Positions 1-11,396 of a DNA stretch of 54,642 nt are shown piece by piece. The notes under the pieces were generated by a model that saw nothing but the letters and a program-made list of their open reading frames with translations, made no database searches and had not been told where the DNA came from. Origin of the DNA: Clostridiales bacterium (GTDB taxonomy: Bacteria > Bacillota > Clostridia > Lachnospirales > Lachnospiraceae); contig JAQYAS010000014.1 in the NCBI GenBank assembly GCA_029338615.1, positions 1 through 54,642 of the forward strand. Reading direction: 5' to 3'. The stretch's first letter is position 1; each line of letters starts with the position of its first letter. A program made the translations under genes and the position numbers.

Positions 1-612
1 TTTCCTGTACTCCATAGGAGACATGCCCTTTTCCTTCTTGAATACCCTGCTAAAGTAGAGTGGGTTGTCATATCCGACTATCCTGGCAATCTCAGTCATG
101 TTATAATCCGAGCTTTCAAGCAGCATCTGGGCGTTGGCTATACGTTTTGCCATAATGTACTGTGTGGGCGTGGTGCCGATGCGCTGCCTGAAATTCCGTA
201 TAAACCAGCTAACGCTCATGTTATGCTCATTTGCATAATCCTCAACAACTATCTCCTCGTTGTAATGCTCTCCGAAATATCCCGCTGCGCGATCCATCTC
301 CTCCGCCATGGCTGACACATTTTTGGAACCATCCTGTCCCTGCTGCCTGTGAACTGAGGTAAGTATCTGTCTTGGTCTGTAGATAACCATATTTCCGGGG
401 CAGGCAATCATATCCTTTCCGTCTATCTCAAAATGTGCCTTACCCGCCGCCACGTATATTAGCTGATAATCTTTTCGCCCTTTTGGTCTGAAGGTTGTAA
501 ACTCCTTCTGCGTATACAGCTTGTAAGTTCCGCAGCTTGTTATTATGATTGGTTTGCTCTTATCCACTATGTCTAACAGAGAATTGTGGATGTAGGCTGA
601 GTTTGTGTACAT
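1..612 (-). CDS. AraC family transcriptional regulator, C-terminus cut by window edge
   Basis: Open frame running off the left edge of the window, 204 residues seen. The start is the ATG at 610-612, preceded by AAAGGAG with a 6-base gap. The N-terminal ~110 residues look like an AraC-type cupin sensing domain (LIYVAAGKAHFEIDGKD). The rest is the double helix-turn-helix DNA-binding domain, ending in the family signature IARIVGYDNPLYFSRVFKKE followed by KGMSPMEYRK at the edge, so only a few residues are probably missing. It is divergent from the beta-galactosidase gene, the usual arrangement for an AraC activator of a sugar-use gene, so I infer it controls lacZ in response to a beta-galactoside or related sugar. 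The inducer is not visible from sequence. Confidence 0.9.
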   Translation of the reverse strand, partial: MYTNSAYIHNSLLDIVDKSKPIIITSCGTYKLYTQKEFTTFRPKGRKDYQLIYVAAGKAHFEIDGKDMIACPGNMVIYRPRQILTSVHRQQGQDGSKNVSAMAEEMDRAAGYFGEHYNEEIVVEDYANEHNMSVSWFIRNFRQRIGTTPTQYIMAKRIANAQMLLESSDYNMTEIARIVGYDNPLYFSRVFKKEKGMSPMEYRK

Positions 613-698
613 GTGCGGCTCCTTTCTTTTGTTTTTTACACTACTTGTGTAAGTCCGTATGTCTCTACCCTTTTCCTATTTGTCTGTTCAGAGACTTT

Positions 699-724
699 CA
701 CCCTGCAATGGGGCTTGCAGGGTG
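699..724. repeat. Perfect 10-bp inverted repeat in the araC leader
   Basis: The arms CACCCTGCAA (699-708) and TTGCAGGGTG (715-724) are separated by six bases. It lies between the candidate araC promoter and the araC start, so an araC mRNA would carry a stable hairpin in its 5' leader. No T-run follows on either strand, so it is not an ordinary terminator. Confidence 0.6.
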
Positions 725-739
725 CGGCGTATCCGCCTT

Positions 740-768
740 ATAAAACCATAATATGCATATTTTGTCTA
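740..768 (-). promoter_or_regulatory. Candidate araC promoter
   Basis: Read on the minus strand, TAGACA (763-768) is followed after 17 bases by TTTTAT (740-745). The match to sigma-A consensus is moderate. One ATATGCAT copy lies inside the spacer. Confidence 0.35.
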
Positions 769-779
769 ATTATATGCAT
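751..779. promoter_or_regulatory. Direct ATATGCAT repeats, candidate AraC-type operator
   Basis: ATATGCAT occurs at 751-758 and again at 772-779. The 21-bp period is two helical turns, which suits a dimer of an AraC protein contacting one DNA face. The downstream copy touches the lacZ -35 region and the upstream copy sits in the araC promoter spacer, so binding could activate lacZ and repress araC. Function is inferred. Confidence 0.45.
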
Positions 780-808
780 GGACTTTTCATGTGTCATTAT
801 CCTATAAT
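779..808 (+). promoter_or_regulatory. lacZ promoter
   Basis: A perfect TATAAT -10 lies at 803-808. A weak TGGACT -35 lies at 779-784 with an 18-base spacer. The weak -35 next to the AraC-type repeat is what an activator-dependent promoter looks like. Confidence 0.55.
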
Positions 809-823
809 ATAGCTAACAAATGA

Positions 824-4156
<3,333 letters not shown>

Positions 4157-4191
4157 ATACAAAATTATCGCTAAATTAAGTTTATCTCATG

Positions 4192-4225
4192 AAAAAGGAC
4201 AAAGTCTCCAAACTTTGTCCTTTTT
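4192..4225 (+). terminator. Terminator of lacZ, possibly bidirectional
   Basis: A 14-bp stem (4192-4205 with 4212-4225) with a six-base loop; the downstream arm ends in a run of T and the upstream arm begins with A5. It can stop lacZ on the plus strand and trpF transcripts on the minus strand. Confidence 0.85.
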
Positions 4226-4293
4226 TCCGCTTATATGAGTATTTAGATACAATTTTGTATCTTTTTCACCATTTTAACTATGATTAGCGAGAA

Positions 4294-4938
4294 TCAATTA
4301 TCAGATTTACCCGAAATCTGCCAAGCAGCGATATTCCTCTTCATCAGACGCATCTTCTCCGGATCCTTGCCCGATTTTTGGACGCCACCTACCACATCGT
4401 ACTCTATGCCAGAGGACACATCGACTACGTCGGGATGCACCTGCTCTATCGCCCGCCGCACATTGTCCGGCGTGAGACCTCCAGCAAGCACAAACAGCCT
4501 TCCGTCTCTGTCGATATCCGTCAGACTATTCCAGTCAAATGTCTTGCCGCTTCCAGGTTCACCGGCATCGAACACGTACCCTGTAACATTTGAGATGCTC
4601 TGATAATGCGGGTACATATCCATATCCTTCACATTGAAAGCCTTCCATACCGGCAACTGTGAACCTTCAATAAGCTCGTCATTGACCTGACCATGAATCT
4701 GTATGACATCAAATCCCAGCTCAGCAATCTCTGCAATCTGCTCCGCATCCGGGGATACCACCACCGCAACCTTCTTCACATCTCCCCTCAGTTCTTCAAG
4801 TAATTTGCGCGCAGTATCCGCACTGACATTTCTCTTTGATTTCGGGAAATACATCACCATTCCTATATAATCAGGTCTCACCTCATTCACCGCGGCCACA
4901 TCGGCCGGGGTCGTGATTCCGCACATCTTTATCTTCAT
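4294..4938 (-). CDS. trpF: Phosphoribosylanthranilate isomerase
   Basis: Protein of 214 residues, normal for TrpF. It converts phosphoribosylanthranilate to CdRP in tryptophan synthesis. A TIM-barrel enzyme with the family N-terminus MKIKMCGIT (catalytic Cys6), DVIQIHG in the middle, the Asp-bearing FDAGEPGSGKTFDW segment, and the phosphate-binding GGLTPDNV near residue 160. An upstream in-frame start at 4962 exists, but AGGAGAG directly before the ATG at 4936-4938 and the conserved N-terminus favour the shorter form. No other trp gene is near, so trpF stands alone here. Confidence 0.92.
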   Translation of the reverse strand: MKIKMCGITTPADVAAVNEVRPDYIGMVMYFPKSKRNVSADTARKLLEELRGDVKKVAVVVSPDAEQIAEIAELGFDVIQIHGQVNDELIEGSQLPVWKAFNVKDMDMYPHYQSISNVTGYVFDAGEPGSGKTFDWNSLTDIDRDGRLFVLAGGLTPDNVRRAIEQVHPDVVDVSSGIEYDVVGGVQKSGKDPEKMRLMKRNIAAWQISGKSDN

Positions 4939-4989
4939 GCTGTCTCTCCTATTTTTTAACATCGGTTCGTCAACAGGCGAAAACTGATG

Positions 4990-5519
4990 CTACATATCCT
5001 TATCGAACGTCAACCCTGATAGGTCGAGTTTATATACCGTATCAGCCATCTTTTCGTTTTCCAGAAACATTGTCATATATATCGGAAAATATACTTTTTT
5101 GCCGCTGACCTCTACATTTCCCTCCGAAAAAACATATGCATATTCTATTCCGTAATTTTCATCAGCCAAGACATTGCACAGCGCAGAGTGTCGTTTGTAA
5201 TCCTTACCCGATTTTATCTCCAGTGGAACTACTTTACCATTAAGTTCTATTACAAAATCAAGCTCACCCTGCTTTTTGCTGTTAAATAATATTCTTTATG
5301 ACCTTTGCTGAGTAGTTCCTGGGAAACCACATTTTCACCCGATCCGAATACCTACTTGTCAGCAGCCCTACATCGGAGAAAAATAGTTTAAAGACTTTCC
5401 CTGAGGCATTCTTTTATAAGATATGTCTTACCGATCTGTCTCGCTCCCGTTATGAGCAAAGCATCTCTGCCGCTCTGAATCCATGAATCTATATATTTTT
5501 TTGCCAATCTTTCCAGCAT
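4990..5519 (-). pseudogene. Decayed AAA ATPase of the DUF4143 family
   Basis: The minus strand begins with a good ribosome site (GGGGTGA) and an ATG at 5517-5519. It reads MLERLAKKYIDSW, then the Walker A segment LLITGARQIGKTYLIKEC, and then stops. Further on, in other frames, come KLFFSDVGLLTS, typical of the start of the DUF4143 C-terminal part, and then GELDFVIELNGKVVPLEIKSG, the nuclease-like end of this family, finishing at a stop at 4990. A complete member is about 400 residues; only ~175 codons of sequence remain, with the central part missing and at least two frame breaks. So this is an internal deletion plus frameshifts, not a functional gene. These ATPases are common accessory genes in gut bacteria and their role is unknown. 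Confidence 0.8.
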
Positions 5520-5540
5520 AAAATCACCCCACATACTGCA

Positions 5541-5616
5541 TTTGCAACTTTTCTATCTCTATGATAGAAATTTTTTGCAACTTTTCCAACCTTTTTTCGG
5601 CAGTTTTTGCAACTTT
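5541..5616. repeat. Three spaced GCAACTTT repeats
   Basis: TTTGCAACTTT recurs with the G at 5544, 5577 and 5609, that is every 32-33 bp (three helical turns). It lies between the methyltransferase stop and the decayed ATPase start, in the likely promoter region of the latter. It may be an operator array or a leftover of the acquired segment. Function unknown. Confidence 0.5.
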
Positions 5617-5651
5617 GCGATCTTTAATAACAATTTTCTTTTATTTCACAG

Positions 5652-6410
5652 TTATTCCAACCTGGAATATACCATCATCTGAATGTCATTGTCTGAGGCT
5701 GGCCTTCCTGTAAAATCCGCATAATCTTCGCACACCTTCATGCCCAAACCCATAAATATATCTGATACTTCGCCCAATGTATATAGTCTGATGGGATTTC
5801 CCTCCTTCATCTCAGGCTTTGAAAGTGCCTCTCCGTATGTATAATCTATCTGCCCGTATAGCAGGGTTTTATTCTCACGGTTCCACTCAAACTCAGACAG
5901 CGTAAGGCACTGCTCTCCGGCATCCCACAATTTACACGGAAAATGTGTTTCTGCATAGCTTCCATTCATTATGTCCATGAAATGTTTTCCACCTTTTTTT
6001 AGTGCTCTTGCAACAACCGCAAATATCTTCTTATTTTCTTCGTCATCTTCAAGATAACCAATAGCGCCATCCGCCATATTGAGGACCACGTCAAATTCGT
6101 TTTCAAATGTCAGCTCGCGAATATCCTTACAGATAAAAGATGCATCCAGTTGTTCTTTTCCAGCCTGCTCATTGGCGTATTCAACATAATCCTTTGTGAT
6201 GTCTACTCCGACCACCTCATATCCCCGTCTGGCAAACTCCAGGGAATGTCTTCCAAATCCACAGGCAAGATCCAGGATCCTCTCCGTTCCCTTCAGATCA
6301 AGCTTATCTATGATGAAATCCACCTGTCTTTTGGTATCCTCCACCCATGACATATTCTGGATGTCCAGCGTCCAGATCTTTTTGTACCAGTCTTTTTCCA
6401 TCTGTTTCAT
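5652..6410 (-). CDS. Class I SAM-dependent methyltransferase
   Basis: Protein of 252 residues with a Rossmann-fold methyltransferase core. Motif I is ILDLACGFGRHSLEFARRGY (residues ~46-65), followed by the acidic end of strand 2 in VVGVDIT and the motif FDVVLNMADGAIGYL near residue 110. The small molecule or protein it methylates cannot be told. A strong AAGGAGG site precedes the ATG at 6408-6410. It is the last gene of a tetR-acetyltransferase-methyltransferase run with a 12-base gap to its neighbour, so it is probably controlled by that TetR repressor. The pairing suggests modification or detoxification of a small compound, which is inference. Confidence 0.85.
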   Translation of the reverse strand: MKQMEKDWYKKIWTLDIQNMSWVEDTKRQVDFIIDKLDLKGTERILDLACGFGRHSLEFARRGYEVVGVDITKDYVEYANEQAGKEQLDASFICKDIRELTFENEFDVVLNMADGAIGYLEDDEENKKIFAVVARALKKGGKHFMDIMNGSYAETHFPCKLWDAGEQCLTLSEFEWNRENKTLLYGQIDYTYGEALSKPEMKEGNPIRLYTLGEVSDIFMGLGMKVCEDYADFTGRPASDNDIQMMVYSRLE

Positions 6411-6422
6411 ATAAGGTCCTCC

Positions 6423-7082
6423 TTATGAAATGAGTTGTCCGGGCAGTTTCTTTTTCTCTTTATATGGAAACTGCCTGTCGAATTCTTCCGCAGCCTTTTC
6501 GTCCACGAAATATCCTTCTGGCGGAGCGTACTCACCCGTGACCCCATCAAGATATCCGGGTATCAGCTCTTTGCAGAGGAAAAACGATGCATCCTCCCCC
6601 TCATCAAGTCCATGATAGCGAATACCAAACTCACTTGCCGGCCTGAATCCGCTTTTGCCATAAAAATCAATATTCCCCTCAAAGCATAGTGCACCGCAGC
6701 CGAGCTCTGCTGCTTTCTGCAGTGAATAGTCAAGCAGGATCTTCCCGTATCCCTTACGCTTAAGTTCATTCTTTATGCATATAGGGCCCATCGTCATAAC
6801 CTGAATACTTCTTCCGTCATCCGCAGTTATTTCTGCTCTCATAAACATATTCTGCCCGATGAGTTCTCCTTTTTGCAGCATAACTAAATCCAGTTCCGGG
6901 ACAAATGCACTGTCATTTCTCAGCTGGTTGAGCACGTAGTGTTCCAGACAGCCTGGACGATACACATTCCAAAAACTATCCCGCACCAGGTTCTCAACTT
7001 CCTTATATTCATCCTTTTTCTCCAGCCGTATAACCAGATCATCATTACGACTTACTTGCGTGATATTTATATGTTTTTCCAC
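6423..7082 (-). CDS. GNAT family N-acetyltransferase
   Basis: Acetyl-CoA dependent acetyltransferase of the GCN5 superfamily, 219 residues. The acetyl-CoA binding motif A is visible as IKNELKRKGYGKILLDYSLQ, followed by the motif B region FYGKSGFRPASEFGIRYHG. A longer frame opens at 7196, but the GTG at 7080-7082 is preceded by AAGGAGG with an eight-base gap, whereas the upstream candidate has no ribosome site and would overlap tetR. I therefore use GTG. The C-terminal part (YLDGVTGEYAPPEGYFVDEK) is like that seen in YhbS-type acetyltransferases of Firmicutes. The substrate is unknown. It lies between tetR and a methyltransferase in one operon. Confidence 0.85.
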   Translation of the reverse strand: MEKHINITQVSRNDDLVIRLEKKDEYKEVENLVRDSFWNVYRPGCLEHYVLNQLRNDSAFVPELDLVMLQKGELIGQNMFMRAEITADDGRSIQVMTMGPICIKNELKRKGYGKILLDYSLQKAAELGCGALCFEGNIDFYGKSGFRPASEFGIRYHGLDEGEDASFFLCKELIPGYLDGVTGEYAPPEGYFVDEKAAEEFDRQFPYKEKKKLPGQLIS

Positions 7083-7167
7083 TCTATTTTCCTCCTTCTT
7101 CCAATCACCAAACAACGAAAATCTCTTATAGTGATCTGTAAGTTGCTTAATATACTCAAATGTATAA

Positions 7168-7779
7168 TCATACCTGTAAGTTTTTTGCAAATTCACTTAT
7201 TGCCTGGTCAAATTGTTTATTTATCTTTTTCCTGTCGGACGCTCCATCATAAAGGCTATAATACAGGAACATGATCGCATAAAACTGCGCTGCCTTCCTC
7301 CTTGCCCCCTTGATTCCCATACCCTTGAACAGATTCTTTACATAACCGACCGGTCCCGCCACAAGATACTGCTGATACAGAGCCTGCATCTCTGCACTGC
7401 GGAACTGTTCTATCACAAGCAGTTTTCTAAAAGAAGATGCAAAATCATCCTCTGTCCAGTACTCGAACATGGATCTACTGTACTGCACAAAGTCATCCAG
7501 TGATACCTCTTCATACTTTTCCGGCATGCTCTCTTTATCACCCTCCGGCATGTCATGACTTTCCGCCTGATCACTGTCACCCTGTTCCATCCTCGCGACA
7601 ATGTGATCGAATATATCCCGTTTATTCTTATAATGTCGGTACAGTGCACCTTTTGTAATACCAAGATCACCCGCTATCTGGCTCACCGACACCGCCTTAT
7701 AGCCATCTCTGGCAAATCTATGAAGTGCCGTTATCAGTATCTCTTCCTTAGTATCTCTTGTGACTTTAGTTTCTTCCAT
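7168..7779 (-). CDS. TetR family transcriptional regulator
   Basis: Repressor-type regulator of 203 residues. The N-terminal helix-turn-helix domain is clear: ILITALHRFARDGYKAVSVS, then IAGDLGITKGALYRHYKNKR, the TetR_N signature. The C-terminal ~140 residues form the variable ligand-binding and dimerisation part. The ATG at 7777-7779 (MEETKV) follows GGAGGG at 7791-7796; a TTG 11 codons upstream is possible but lacks such a site. It is the first gene of an operon with an acetyltransferase and a methyltransferase, and its promoter is covered by two palindromes of TetR-operator type, so it very likely represses its own operon. The inducer is unknown. Confidence 0.9.
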   Translation of the reverse strand: MEETKVTRDTKEEILITALHRFARDGYKAVSVSQIAGDLGITKGALYRHYKNKRDIFDHIVARMEQGDSDQAESHDMPEGDKESMPEKYEEVSLDDFVQYSRSMFEYWTEDDFASSFRKLLVIEQFRSAEMQALYQQYLVAGPVGYVKNLFKGMGIKGARRKAAQFYAIMFLYYSLYDGASDRKKINKQFDQAISEFAKNLQV

Positions 7780-7820
7780 ATAGTACACGTCCCTCCGTAT
7801 CAGTATTTTCAACTCTGCAT

Positions 7821-7863
7821 AATAAACGACCGTTTACTTCATGTTAGTAAACGGTCGTTTATT
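7821..7863. promoter_or_regulatory. Twin TetR operators forming a perfect 17-bp inverted repeat
   Basis: Two copies of a 14-bp palindrome lie at 7823-7836 (TAAACGACCGTTTA) and 7848-7861 (TAAACGGTCGTTTA), centres 25 bp apart. The two copies mirror each other, so 7821-7837 and 7847-7863 are also perfect inverted repeats. Each copy has six-base half-sites TAAACG/CGTTTA around two central bases, typical of a TetR dimer site. They overlap the promoter of tetR. Confidence 0.85.
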
Positions 7864-7869
7864 TGTCAA
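7841..7869 (-). promoter_or_regulatory. Promoter of the tetR operon
   Basis: On the minus strand a perfect TTGACA (-35, 7864-7869) is followed after exactly 17 bases by TAACAT (-10, 7841-7846). One operator fills the spacer and the other lies just downstream of the -10, so bound repressor would block polymerase. Confidence 0.75.
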
Positions 7870-7881
7870 GCATATTATATA

Positions 7882-10146
7882 TTATTTTCTCACCTGTCTG
7901 GCAGCCTCAACCATATTTCTAAGGCTGGCGTCAGTCTCAGGCACACCTCTCGTCTTAAGACCGCAGTCTGGGTTGATCCAGAGCTTATCCCTGCCTATCT
8001 TCGTGAGCATGACATTTACCGCCTTCACGATCTCTGCCACAGATGGAACTCTTGGGGAATGAATGTCATACACTCCAGGTCCCACCTCTGTCTCGAAGTT
8101 GTTCTCCCTGAGAGAATCCAGGATCTGCAGGTCGGACCTTGACGCCTCAAATGTGATTACATCCGCGTCCATATCATCTATGGCAGGTATGACATCCGTA
8201 AATTCACTGTAGCACATATGTGTGTGTATCTGTGTCTCAGCCTTCACACCGCTGTGTGTCAGACGGAATGCAGGTATCGCAAAATCAAGGTACTCCGTAT
8301 ACCAGTCGGATTTTCTGAGCGGAAGCTTCTCTCTGAGTGCAGCCTCATCTATCTGTATCGTCCTTATTCCGTGCGCTTCCAGATCCAGCACCTCATCTCT
8401 GATTGCAAGCGCTATCTGTGATATAGATTCCTTGATCGATATATCCTCTCTTGGGAATGACCAGTTGAGTATCGTCACCGGACCTGTCAGCATTCCCTTC
8501 ATGATCTTGTCTGTGAGCGACTGCGCATATACGGACCAGTCAACCGTGATCGGCTTTTTGCGGTATACGTCACCCCATATCACTGGTGGTTTCACACACC
8601 TTGTTCCGTATGACTGTACCCACGCTTTCTCAGTGAACAGGAAACCTCCAAGAGACTCGCCGAAATACTCTACCATGTCATTTCTCTCATACTCACCGTG
8701 TACAAGCACATCCAGCCCGATATCCTCCTGCCACTTCACACATTCCTTTATCTTGCCCTTTACAAAGTCCACATACTCCTGCTCAGATATCTCTCCATTT
8801 CTGAGCTGTGCTCTCTGTGACTTCACATCCCTAGTCTGCGGAAATGAACCTATAGTGGTTGTCGGAAGCTCCGGAAGTCCAAATTCCTTCTTCTGGAGTG
8901 CCTGTCTCTCACTTCTCTTCGGAAGTCTTACATAATCCTTCTCAGTCACCGCTGCAAGTCTCTGTCTCACCTCGTCGCTGTTGCAATCTCTTGTTCCCGC
9001 AAATAACTCCTGATTCTTGTGGTACGCCTCAAGATCTGTGTAGTTATAACTCTCGGCAAGTGCCGCAAGCTCTGAAAGTTCAGTAAGCTTTTCCTCCGCA
9101 AATGCAAAGAACTTCAGATAGTCATGTGACAGCTTCGTCTCATGCTTAAGTGTGTATGGCACATGGAGCAGTGAGCATGATGTGGCCAGAACCACATCTA
9201 TCTTCTTATCGCGGAGCTGCCCTACTATCTTGAGGGTCTTGTCGTAGTGATTTCTCCAGATATTTTTGCCATTTACCAGTCCAGCAAAAAGTACCTTATC
9301 CCCAGGGAATCCGTATCTGTCTATAAGCTCTCCGGTCTGTCTGCCCTCTATAAAGTCAAGGCCTATTCCGTCAAATGGCATATTTATGATATCCTCATAC
9401 ACATCCCTCACATCGCCGAAGTATGTCTGGAGAAGTACCTTACATCCTGCATGATCTGCAAATACCCTGTCATACACCCTGTGGAAAAGTACCCTATCAT
9501 CGTCATCCATATCTCTCACCAGTGACGGCTCATCAAATTGCAGCCACTCCACATTCTTTTCATCGCACTCGGCGATGAGCTGTCTATAAGCCTCTGCCAC
9601 ATCATCAACAAAATCTTCTGCATTCTTAGTTCCCACATATCTGCAGAGCTTAAGCAAGGTGTATGGTCCTGTCACCACAGGCTTTGTCTTGATCCCAAGC
9701 TCCTCGGCCTCCTCGTATTCACCTGTAAGCTTCTCACAGTCAAGGCTTATCACTGTGTCATCCTCTATCTCCGGAACTATATAGTGATAGTTCGTGTTGA
9801 ACCACTTCTTCATCGCAAGTGCCTTCACATCTCCCGACTCGCCCTGGTATCCCCTTGCCATGGCGAAATATGTGTCGAGCTTTGAGACATTAAGCTCTCT
9901 GTATCTCCTTGGCACGATTCCAAGAAGAACTGCTGTGTCAAGCACGATATCATAAAATGAAAAGTCGTTGCTTGGAATAAAATCTATTCCTGCTGCCACC
10001 TGTGTCACCCAGTGTCTGTGTCTGAGATCTGCGGCAATGTCTGTCAGCTCCTGCGCCGTTATCTCACGTCTGAAATATTTTTCAGATGCAAATTTTAACT
10101 CTCTTAATGTTCCCACCCTTGGAAATCCTATAACTGATGTCTTCAT
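7882..10146 (-). CDS. metE: Cobalamin-independent methionine synthase
   Basis: 5-methyltetrahydropteroyltriglutamate-homocysteine methyltransferase of 754 residues, the usual MetE length. It makes methionine without vitamin B12. The N-terminus TSVIGFPRVGTLRELKFASE is the MetE signature; the C-terminal catalytic half begins near PTTTIGSFPQTRDVK. Zinc ligands are visible as His and Cys in QIHTHMCYSEF (around residue 643), Glu in FEASRS, and Cys in INPDCGLKTR (around residue 727). Of two adjacent ATGs, the second (10144-10146) has a five-base gap to AGGAGG; the first would leave only two. The upstream neighbours are two LysR genes on the same strand, separated by a terminator, so metE has its own promoter, perhaps LysR-activated. 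No riboswitch is seen upstream. Confidence 0.96.
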   Translation of the reverse strand: MKTSVIGFPRVGTLRELKFASEKYFRREITAQELTDIAADLRHRHWVTQVAAGIDFIPSNDFSFYDIVLDTAVLLGIVPRRYRELNVSKLDTYFAMARGYQGESGDVKALAMKKWFNTNYHYIVPEIEDDTVISLDCEKLTGEYEEAEELGIKTKPVVTGPYTLLKLCRYVGTKNAEDFVDDVAEAYRQLIAECDEKNVEWLQFDEPSLVRDMDDDDRVLFHRVYDRVFADHAGCKVLLQTYFGDVRDVYEDIINMPFDGIGLDFIEGRQTGELIDRYGFPGDKVLFAGLVNGKNIWRNHYDKTLKIVGQLRDKKIDVVLATSCSLLHVPYTLKHETKLSHDYLKFFAFAEEKLTELSELAALAESYNYTDLEAYHKNQELFAGTRDCNSDEVRQRLAAVTEKDYVRLPKRSERQALQKKEFGLPELPTTTIGSFPQTRDVKSQRAQLRNGEISEQEYVDFVKGKIKECVKWQEDIGLDVLVHGEYERNDMVEYFGESLGGFLFTEKAWVQSYGTRCVKPPVIWGDVYRKKPITVDWSVYAQSLTDKIMKGMLTGPVTILNWSFPREDISIKESISQIALAIRDEVLDLEAHGIRTIQIDEAALREKLPLRKSDWYTEYLDFAIPAFRLTHSGVKAETQIHTHMCYSEFTDVIPAIDDMDADVITFEASRSDLQILDSLRENNFETEVGPGVYDIHSPRVPSVAEIVKAVNVMLTKIGRDKLWINPDCGLKTRGVPETDASLRNMVEAARQVRK

Positions 10147-10253
10147 CATGTCCTCCTGCTCACTCACTGGCATATCTCATAGACCAGTGTTATTCTCTTG
10201 TTTGTTGTTGACATTATATGAAGCTCTGGTTCGCTTGTATAATACATAAAAAT

Positions 10254-10290
10254 ATAGCGCGGATATAGTTTTATGCTATATCCGCGCTAT
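10254..10290 (-). terminator. Terminator of the lysR pair
   Basis: A perfect 15-bp stem (10254-10268 with 10276-10290) with a seven-base loop. On the minus strand it is followed by ATTTTTATG. It lies 26 bases after the lysR stop and upstream of metE, separating the two units. Confidence 0.8.
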
Positions 10291-10315
10291 TTCTATGTCT
10301 TACATTCTATGTCAG

Positions 10316-11392
10316 CTATGTGGCTTTAACCCTTCTCATATGTTCCGCCGCCTTCTCCCTCACATCTCCGCAGGCAGGCTCTCCGTCATCCCTCATCTCG
10401 TTGAAGCGCCCCCTGTGCTGAAGTTTTCTCTGAGGAATTTTTACTGAATCTTCCGCAGTCGGTACAATGCGATCGCCGCTCTCTGTGTGCCCAGCCGTGA
10501 GATAGTTCGCCAGCGCACCGAGGTAAATATTTCCAAGTCTGCTGAGGATCGCCTTCCTGTGGACGATATAGCCTATCCGCATATCGCTCTCATCCGCAAG
10601 TGGCACCGATATAATATCCTTGCCGTTCAGCTTTTCATCTATGACACCGCTGCACACAGTATATCCATTCAGGCCTATCAGCAGATTGAACAGTGTCGCT
10701 CTGTCCCTGACTCTTATATTCTTCTTTCGCTCCGTCGTAGAGAATATTTCCTCCGAGAAGTAAAAAGAGTTGTGCTCTCCCTGCTCAAATGACAGATATG
10801 GATACGCCTCCAGTTCTTCATTTGTTATGATATCATTCTTCGCCAGTGGATGCTTTCTGCTTATGAACACGTGAGGCTTTGCCACGAACAGCTCATGAAA
10901 TTCCAGGTCATTTGCTCTGAGGATCTTGTTCAGCACCTTCTCATTGAAGTCATTCATGAACAATATTCCGATCTCGCTTCTCATCCTGGCGACATCATCT
11001 ATGATCTCATAGGTCTGTGTCTCCCTTATGCTGAAATCATATTCATCCTGTCCACACCTCTTTATCAGGTCAACAAATGCATTTACCGCAAATGAATAAT
11101 GCTGGGTGGACACGCAGAAGCTCTTCTTGCCGCCATCGTCCCCCTTGTATTTGTCCTCAAGGACCTTCGCCTGCTCAAGCACCTGTCTCGCATAGCCGAG
11201 GAAGACCTCGCCCTCTATGGACGGACTTATTCCCTTATTTGACCTGTTGAATATATTTATCCCCATCTCTTTTTCCAGCTCATGGATGGCATTTGTCAGG
11301 CTTGGCTGGGATATATACAGCCGGTTCGCCGCCTCGGTGATCGTGCCCGTATCCGCAACCATCACCACATATCTAAGCTGCTGAAGTGTCAT
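10316..11392 (-). CDS. LysR family regulator with C-terminal extension
   Basis: LysR-type regulator of 358 residues, about 55 longer than usual. The N-terminal winged helix reads MTLQQLRYVVMVADTGTITE, then AANRLYISQPSLTNAIHELE; the periplasmic-binding-protein-like effector domain covers about residues 90-300. The last ~55 residues are a basic, low-complexity tail (PQRKLQHRGRFNEMRDDGE) with no recognised fold. The ATG starts four bases after the stop of the upstream LysR gene and its ribosome site AGGTGA overlaps that stop, so the two are translationally coupled. It lies directly upstream of metE with only a terminator between; LysR regulators of methionine genes (MetR) are known, so control of metE is a fair inference but unproven. 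Confidence 0.88.
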   Translation of the reverse strand: MTLQQLRYVVMVADTGTITEAANRLYISQPSLTNAIHELEKEMGINIFNRSNKGISPSIEGEVFLGYARQVLEQAKVLEDKYKGDDGGKKSFCVSTQHYSFAVNAFVDLIKRCGQDEYDFSIRETQTYEIIDDVARMRSEIGILFMNDFNEKVLNKILRANDLEFHELFVAKPHVFISRKHPLAKNDIITNEELEAYPYLSFEQGEHNSFYFSEEIFSTTERKKNIRVRDRATLFNLLIGLNGYTVCSGVIDEKLNGKDIISVPLADESDMRIGYIVHRKAILSRLGNIYLGALANYLTAGHTESGDRIVPTAEDSVKIPQRKLQHRGRFNEMRDDGEPACGDVREKAAEHMRRVKAT

Positions 11393-11396
11393 ATTC

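Noticed and set aside
7821..7863. Reading the twin TetR palindromes as a metE terminator
   Set aside because: No T-run follows on the metE strand, and the repeats fall exactly on a good promoter with TetR-type half-sites.
10147..10253. A SAM, cobalamin or T-box riboswitch upstream of metE
   Set aside because: None of the class signatures are present; only a 6-bp stem (10165-10170 with 10184-10189) is seen in this ~100-base leader.
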